From: Bemisia tabaci
Taxonomy: Eukaryota; Arthropoda; Insecta; Hemiptera; Aleyrodidae
DNA length: 64,000 nucleotides
Direction: 5' to 3'
Assembly: GCF_918797505.1 (NCBI RefSeq)
Contig: NC_092801.1
Location: forward strand, 16,864,001 to 16,928,000
The position numbers were made by a program, and so were the translations under genes. Below the pieces are notes generated by a model. It had not been told where the DNA came from. It ran no database searches and saw only the letters and a program-made list of their open reading frames with translations. The stretch's first letter is position 1; every line of letters starts with the position of its first letter. Of the stretch, positions 58,487 through 64,000 are shown one piece after another.

Positions 58487-58651
58487 CAGTGGCGTGGCTT
58501 GCTTTGCGATATATCGATTGTTATGCCATTCAAACCTATGAGAAAGGATCGATAATCAGGGTGTTCGCAGCGAACTTCTTAATAATCGATTCTTTACCTT
58601 AGGTTTAAGTGGCAGAACAATCGATGTATCGCAAAGCACGCCACACTACTG
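58487..58651. mobile_element. CAGTGGCGTGGC-family hAT-like MITE, third copy
   Basis: Same length as 52583-52747. The flanks CTTCATTT and CCTCTTTT are only similar, as expected for an older insertion. Confidence 0.8.
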
Positions 58652-58974
58652 CCTCTTTTTTGTCGAGATACCCTTTTCCGTTTACTTTCTTTCGCTCCGT
58701 TAGGTTTTGGATTTGTGGGAAAAAAATTTCCTATACTCTAAGTATAAAAAACTGCCGTATTTGTGTAGAAGTTTATTCGGTCGTATAAATTAATTGTATG
58801 ACAGAATGGGTCAGCTCATGGCATACGTGCTGAAAGCACTGGACTGTAATGAGCGTGGAGTGTGGATTAAACAGGGCTCAAGAGGAAAATAACTAATCTG
58901 TAGATTTGAACCTGAAATAAACAAGTTCGAAGACTTGTTCTCCCTCAAGACTCAATAAGATGAGCAAACGGGTC

Positions 58975-59135
58975 TGTTGCTCGCAAGAGATACAGCCAAC
59001 TGAATACACTCTCAAGCGTAAATTTTCTCGGAAATCACGTGGCGCACATCGAAGAAGTCTGAAATCCACCCCTTAGCGCGTAATCTGCGTATTGTAACAC
59101 GCGTTTTCAAATTTACCGCGTATACGGTGGTGGCC
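58975..59135. repeat. Inverted relative of 49650-49860
   Basis: AGATACAGCCAACTGAATACACT and ACACGCGTTTTCAAATTTACC (each shown here in pieces of a longer match) occur in inverse order and strand at 49.7-49.86 kb. This copy lacks the CTT expansion. Confidence 0.6.
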
Positions 59136-59440
59136 GGCAGTCAGGTTTGCCTGGAGAGAGATCTTACTTGAAGGAACGAATAATCGCGCGAACTGTCATA
59201 AACTCTTTTCGCTCAAGATTTAAATTCATTCAAAGCTTTTGTTTTTGCAAAATAAAGAAAGGAAAAGGAAACAAACGATTGAAAACATACAATATAAAAT
59301 GTTAGTGAAATTTTTGTTTGCCCTGATTAGTTTTTCTAACTCCCCTGCAAACCTGGATGGCGGTGACTGAGAAAATCTGCCCGCAGAAGCGGGCAACTTG
59401 AAGAAGCGTCTTACAATCTACGCAGATTGCGCACTATAGA

Positions 59441-59645
59441 ATGGATTATATTTATGTAGACTATTTTGACGTGCCTAACGTGATTTTCATGCGATTTTAC
59501 CTGAAAAGAGTGTGTTTATTTGGCTGTATCTCTAGCATGCAACGAATGGATTATAGACTATTTTGACGTGCCCAACGTGATTTTCATGCGATTTTACCTG
59601 AAAAAAGTGTATACATTTAGCTGTATCTGTAGCATCCAACGGTCT
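59441..59645. repeat. 104-bp tandem duplication x 2
   Basis: AATGGATTAT recurs at 59441 and 59545, followed by a shared TTTTGACGTGCC and GATTTTCATGCGATTTTACC. Confidence 0.85.
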
Positions 59646-60024
59646 GTTGGATAACAGACCCCTACAGCCTCAGAAACTTGACTTTCTGACGGCAGACAAC
59701 ATAATTATGACTAGTTTAAGTGGCAGCTACTCTTGCTTAACTTTTCCGCAAAATTAGGCTTAATCTGCTTCCGTCCAATTCGGCCTAGATAGTTAACAGC
59801 TGAGCTCCAGAAACAGCCTACAAATTTCATCCGCATAAATTACTAATCAATAGTTTTGCGTTCCTTGACTTTCGAAAAGCTGCCTCCCGTTTTGAAAAGA
59901 ACTCATCATTCGTGTAACTGGGCTCTCCATTTTGGCCTTTGACGAAGAATCGATGATGAAAGATCGTGAAATGTGGTGAATTTTAACTTTGAGCAACCAT
60001 CAAACGAGAGGAAACAGCGACTGA

Positions 60025-60172
60025 CTATGCTGCAATTATTCGGAGACCATCGGCTTTGTTGTCTTTTACGTGGAACTCTTCTAGTCCCACCAATTTCAGA
60101 GATAAGTCCCACAGTTTTTTTGCGTCTTCTTCACTAAGAGCGTTTGGCGCTAATTCTTTCCGCGCGCAGTCA
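60025..60172 (-). CDS. SDR gene C, terminal exon with stop
   Basis: 148 bp. Acceptor TTCTAG|TG, stop TAG at 60025-60027. Conserved DC...[14 protein letters not shown] pattern. Confidence 0.87.
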
Positions 60173-61187
60173 CTAGAACAGAAGAGTTGCGGATAAACGG
60201 TTAGGAAAAGAAACGTTACATGTTTCGACATGTTCATTTATTTATTTTTTCCTAAAACAAACAAATAGTTAGCGAATTATATATCAATAGGTGTGCTTAT
60301 TATTCAATGAAGTTTCCGAAGAAAATACACTGTTTAAAACACCGCCTTGATAAATTTTAGATTTTGTTCCAAAGACCTGGATTCATACTGCCTGTCTGAT
60401 TCCTCTCGGCATACTTTACGCCAAAAACTTGATATTTACACTTGTTACATAAACCGAGTTTTATTAAACAACTTTTAATCGTGTATCATGCTAATCTTGT
60501 ATAATGTTATCATATACTTCAAATAAAAACCGAACCGTGTGATTATGCTAATTGTGAAACATGGTGCACCGAACTCCATTCTACCAAAGTTAATATAACT
60601 TGTATATGTGTACAACGTGTAGTATTTTTTAGGATGCCAAAGCGTAGTTTCCAAGTGATTTTATCAGTGAATAAAATCTGCTTTGTTGGCTGTATACGTG
60701 CAAAAGGCTCAGTTTACTGTGCTGTAAAACGCCGTATGAACATTTGAGTGTTGATAAATTCCCTCCAAAAGTCTCTTTTACCTATTTTTATGGAACTTTA
60801 AGTTGTGATGATTTTTTTTTTTTAGAATTTTCGAATTCTTCAGATTTTTATATTGCGAGTAAATTTTTCTGAACAATAGGAAGAAAAATATCAGAAAATT
60901 GTATAGAATTTTTTTTTCACTAAATAAGACTTGGCAACGTCCAGAAGCTCATAAGCGGTTCTTCCCTGGTAGGGCAACATTCTTCGCCTACCTGTAATAA
61001 AATCCAGAATCCGCATCAAGTGACTTGTCCAGCGCACAAAATAGAATGGTAGTGATTGCCTCTGGAATCGTTTTTTGGACGAGGGGGCAGAGGTAGCCCC
61101 AAATTGTTCTGATAACCCCTCCGTAGAAACGTGTAATATCAGTCGCTGCCACACCCGGGCACAGTGAGTTGACCGTCACACCCGTAC
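60025..61187 (-). CDS. SDR gene C: last two exons of a third paralogue (partial)
   Basis: Exons 60992-61187 and 60025-60172, transcribed right to left. The remaining 5' exons were not found and presumably lie beyond the window. The first encodes TGVTVNSLCPGVAATDI through AITTILFCALDKSL and DADSGFYYR; the second encodes DCARKELAPNALSEEDAKK, then [16 protein letters not shown] and the stop. Splice phases (1 in, 2 between) equal those of genes A and B. The catalytic YxxxK exon is not in view, so activity cannot be judged. Gene C lies upstream of gene B on the same strand, completing a head-to-tail cluster. Confidence 0.87.
60992..61187 (-). CDS. SDR gene C, penultimate exon
   Basis: 196 bp, about 18-21 bp shorter than the counterparts. 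Acceptor CACGTAG|GT, donor TACAG|GTAGGC. Confidence 0.87.
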
Positions 61188-61643
61188 CTACGTGACGGGA
61201 AAGCCACGTGCCACGTAACGTAAAACGTAACAGAAAGTAACACGAAAGTATGTTAAAATCAGGCTAAATCTCGACAAAGTCAACCTCAAAACTTTAAATG
61301 CAGATTTTTGGGAGTTTCCGGGCCTACATATACGAAAGACGATGCCGTTTGAGTCCATGTCAGAGGAACCATGGTTCTAGAACAAATTGTTATTATTTCA
61401 ACATGCATTCATGCGTGTTATGTACATAGGTAATGTTGTTTTTCCTCAAGGTCAATAGAAAGGTCTGCAAGAACGTGTTTTTGCACCGTGCAGCTGCATT
61501 TGTGACCGTCCAAAGAGAGGATTTGACCCGAGGTACGATATTATTTTTGAGGAAAGCTATTTTGGCCAATGGAGAATTTTCAGATGTTTGCAATTTTGTA
61601 AATTTCGCGTATCAAAACTACGAAGATTACTGAAAACGAGGAC
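61188..61643. other. Sequence upstream of the SDR gene C exons, nothing recognised
   Basis: Expected intron of gene C. Short repeated CACGTAACGTAAA phrases near 61200-61240; otherwise unremarkable. Confidence 0.4.
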
Positions 61644-61932
61644 AGGGTGTCTACAAGTTCGGAATTTCCGGAAAGTTCGGGAATAGTACCGATTTTTTAA
61701 AAGCGGTCCGGAAGCACTGAAAAAGTGCGGAAATTTCGTTAGAAGGTCCGGAATTTTCCATTTTTGTCGCAATTTGAGAGAGAAATTCATATTTTTGAAA
61801 TTTTTCGATTTTCGTCAAATGGAGGTACTGAAAAAGTACTAAATATTTCCTTTGAGGAGGCACTGAATTTCTCGCGAAGGTACTGTAAAAGTACTGATTT
61901 TTGGCCAGCCTGTTTTAGTAGAAACCCTGGAG
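61644..61932. mobile_element. CAGGGTGTCTA-family MITE, compact copy
   Basis: 289 bp, from CAGGGTGTCTACAAGTTCGG to GTAGAAACCCTG. The clearest single-unit copy in the window. Confidence 0.72.
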
Positions 61933-62094
61933 GATATCCATGGCTTCTCTTTGGAACAATGGGTCACTAAACCATTAACAAATTTTGACTTATTGCGAAT
62001 TGATCAAGTAAAATAATGACGCGTAAAACACGATGCGCACTTAAAAACGGCATGTTTATAAGTACATGTTATATAACTAAGAACCCAGCAATAA

Positions 62095-62500
62095 AGGCGC
62101 GCACCGTACGTAGCGCCTTCAATATCAAGGGGATACTTCAAACGTTGCACCGATACGCAGTGTGTAAATTGCGTATACAGCGCCTGCCGAAGTGTAAACC
62201 TGGGATCCACGGATCGGGCGATCGAACACATTCTGCACGCCTGCCACTACGAGAGGCAACAGTGAGAGGAGAACAACGACTCGCCAAACCATGAAGGAAT
62301 TTTTACTTGCGGATACATTTTTACTTTTTCCACAAGCAAATGACGCCCGGAACACGATGCACACATTAGAAACGCGAAAAAGTATCCGCAAACCGCAAAA
62401 TACGCAGTTCAAGAAGCGCAATTTTTCCAAAAATTTAAGAAGCCCCGGTTTCGCGCCGAATCGAATGATGTCATCTGGCACCAATCAGAAGCGAGCACGG
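62095..62500 (-). repeat. Dispersed repeat family 14, copy 2, with a small secretory-like ORF
   Basis: Inverted relative of 35508-35950. The minus strand holds a 55-codon ATG-initiated ORF (62125-62292) whose start, MVWRVVVLLSLLPLVVAG, looks like a signal peptide, followed by a short polar tail. The frame is broken in copy 1, so it is more likely a repeat-borne gene fragment than a gene. Confidence 0.5.
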
Positions 62501-62799
62501 GCTTCTCCGACTTCCGTCAAATATATTCCTACTCCTTGTTTATGAAAACGATAGAAAAGTCGAAACTACATCTTCAGAATTAAAAAATCGAATTTCCTTC
62601 ATGTTATCCGTAGTAAGCGTAGTTATCGGTATCCGTCATGTACCCGTAGTTCAACGATTTTAGAATGAATTTCGTTTTTTTTTAACTAACATCCGTGGAA
62701 AATGATAGGAAATAGCGATCTGACTGCCGCAGGCATCAATTTCCCGCCATTTCTGGCGATGATGCCAATAACTCCGTTTTATAATTTCTTTTTCGGCAC

Positions 62800-63455
62800 C
62801 AAGATCTATTTTCCCGTGGACGTTCGTATTTTACATGCGATGACTATTTTACGTATAAATCCATGCTTTCTGAGAATCACATGAAAATTCAGATACGCCC
62901 TTACTTCAAAGGAGCGACGATTTTACATCCATCCCTATTTTACATGTAAATCCCTGCTTTCTGGGGGTCACGTGGAAATTGGATACACCCTTACGTCAAA
63001 GGGGTGACGATTTTACATGCGATCCCTATTTCACATATGAATCCATGCTTTCGGGGGGTCACGTGGAAATTGAGATACGCCCTTACGTCAAAGAGGCAAC
63101 GATTTTACATGCAATCATGCAATCATTATTTTACATATAAATCCATGCTTTCTGGGGATCACGTGGAAATTGCAATACGCCCTTACGTCAAAGGGGCGAC
63201 GATTTTACATGCCATCCCTATTTTACATGCGATCCCTATTTTACATGCTATCCCTACTTTACATGTAAATCCATGCTCTCTGAGGATCACGTGGAAATTG
63301 TGATACGCACTATCGCTCTTACGTCAAAGGGGCGACGATTTTACATGCAATCATCATTTTACATGTAAATCCATGCTTTCTGGGGATCACGTAGAAATCG
63401 GGATTCGCACCTAACTCAAAGGGGCGACGATTTTACATGCGATCCCTATTTTACC
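62800..63455. repeat. Minisatellite, ~90-140-bp units, about six copies
   Basis: GACGATTTTACAT recurs at about 62917, 63006, 63098, 63199, 63336 and 63427, each preceded by a CCCTTACGTCAAAGGGG-like block and a GATCACGTGGAAATT block. A lone unit sits at about 6955-7005. Confidence 0.85.
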
Positions 63456-63745
63456 AGGGAGTCTAGCATCAGGATTTTTCCGATTCTATCAGAATTTGAG
63501 GTAAATCTGGATTGAATCCCGATTTCATTAGGGTTAGAGGAAAAATCGGTCGTAAAATCAGGATTTGAGAAAAGTCGGCCGTCTGCTTATTTCCCGTTAA
63601 TTATACGTTATCCGTCCGTTAATTTTTCTCCGCGAAAAATCAAGATTTGATCAGGATTCGGGAAAATTATGAAATCAAGAATTCGCAGTCAAAAATCAGG
63701 AAAAAGCAGGATTTCATCAGGATTTCCCAAAATGAAAGAAATTAA
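63456..63745. mobile_element. ATCAGGATT-rich MITE, copy 2
   Basis: Starts AGGGAGTCTAGCATCAGG and shares AGCAGGATTTCATCAGGATT (approximately 63695-63715) and TTTCCCAAAATGAAA with 40634-40994. It appears to be inserted in the minisatellite. Confidence 0.62.
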
Positions 63746-63776
63746 ATTCGATCCCTATTTTACATATAAATCCATG

Positions 63777-64000
63777 CACTGAAAAAAAAATTCTCGGCGT
63801 TTTTACCAAGGTCCGTTGGTACCTTTACCATCTCACTTTTTTTTACCAATTATTGGTAATTTTACCAAGACAGACTGGTAAGCTTACCTAAAAACCGGTA
63901 TTTTTACTGTTTTTTTTTCAGGTAAGAATACCACTTTTATTGGTAATCAGTTCCCGGTAACTTTGCCATTTTATCTCGGTAATTCTACCACGGTCGATAA
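63777..64000. mobile_element. Family 3 element, truncated by window end
   Basis: Starts CACTGAAAAAAAAATTCTCG and follows 6523-6938 closely to the window edge. Inserted in a minisatellite unit. Confidence 0.82.

Noticed and set aside
1..64000. Bacterial, symbiont or viral genome segment
   Set aside because: Introns, SINE, mariner and hAT MITEs and very low coding density fit a eukaryotic nuclear chromosome. No viral structural or polymerase gene was seen.

Overview
The window looks like a stretch of a repeat-dense, AT-rich animal (insect-type) nuclear genome. The evidence is spliced genes with GT-AG introns, a tRNA-derived SINE, mariner- and hAT-type DNA transposons, dozens of foldback MITEs and a Helitron of the animal Helentron class. 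A hemipteran such as a whitefly is my best guess, but that rests on general impression and was not tested. Only minus-strand host genes were found: three tandem paralogues of a short-chain dehydrogenase/reductase (SDR) of the retinol dehydrogenase 11-14-like type. No ribosomal RNA gene, functional tRNA gene or CRISPR array was seen.

Layout. 1-15.9 kb is intergenic and almost entirely repeats: MITE families, the 10.9-13.4 kb composite element carrying a mariner-derived palindrome, and several short tandem arrays. 15.9-42.9 kb is SDR gene A, whose six recognised exons are spliced in frame even though its third recognised intron is about 20.2 kb long. That intron holds a triple-nested insertion (SINE within a TA-target MITE within another MITE), a cluster of GC-rich TTCG hairpins, a 331-bp dimeric tandem array, an intact 6.6-kb Helentron Rep-helicase ORF and a divergent SGNH-hydrolase ORF. 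44.5-53.4 kb is SDR gene B, with identical exon phases and very similar exon lengths. 60.0-61.2 kb holds the last two exons of SDR gene C, which runs off the window to the right.

How the parts relate. The SDR genes encode predicted NAD(P)-dependent oxidoreductases with intact TGxxxGIG, NNAG and YxxxK motifs where those exons are present; their N-terminal (probably membrane-anchor) exons were not recognised. The most unusual unit is the Helentron neighbourhood at 20.3-30.9 kb. It combines a papain/OTU-like protease domain, a HUH relaxase, a PIF1-type helicase and an apurinic-type endonuclease in one uninterrupted ORF, with a two-monomer satellite starting within about 20 bp of the stop codon and a catalytically complete SGNH hydrolase transcribed divergently about 1.2 kb upstream. 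Many short elements can be delimited by target-site duplications read from the sequence: 8 bp for hAT-like MITEs, TA for mariner-like MITEs, 15 bp for the SINE.
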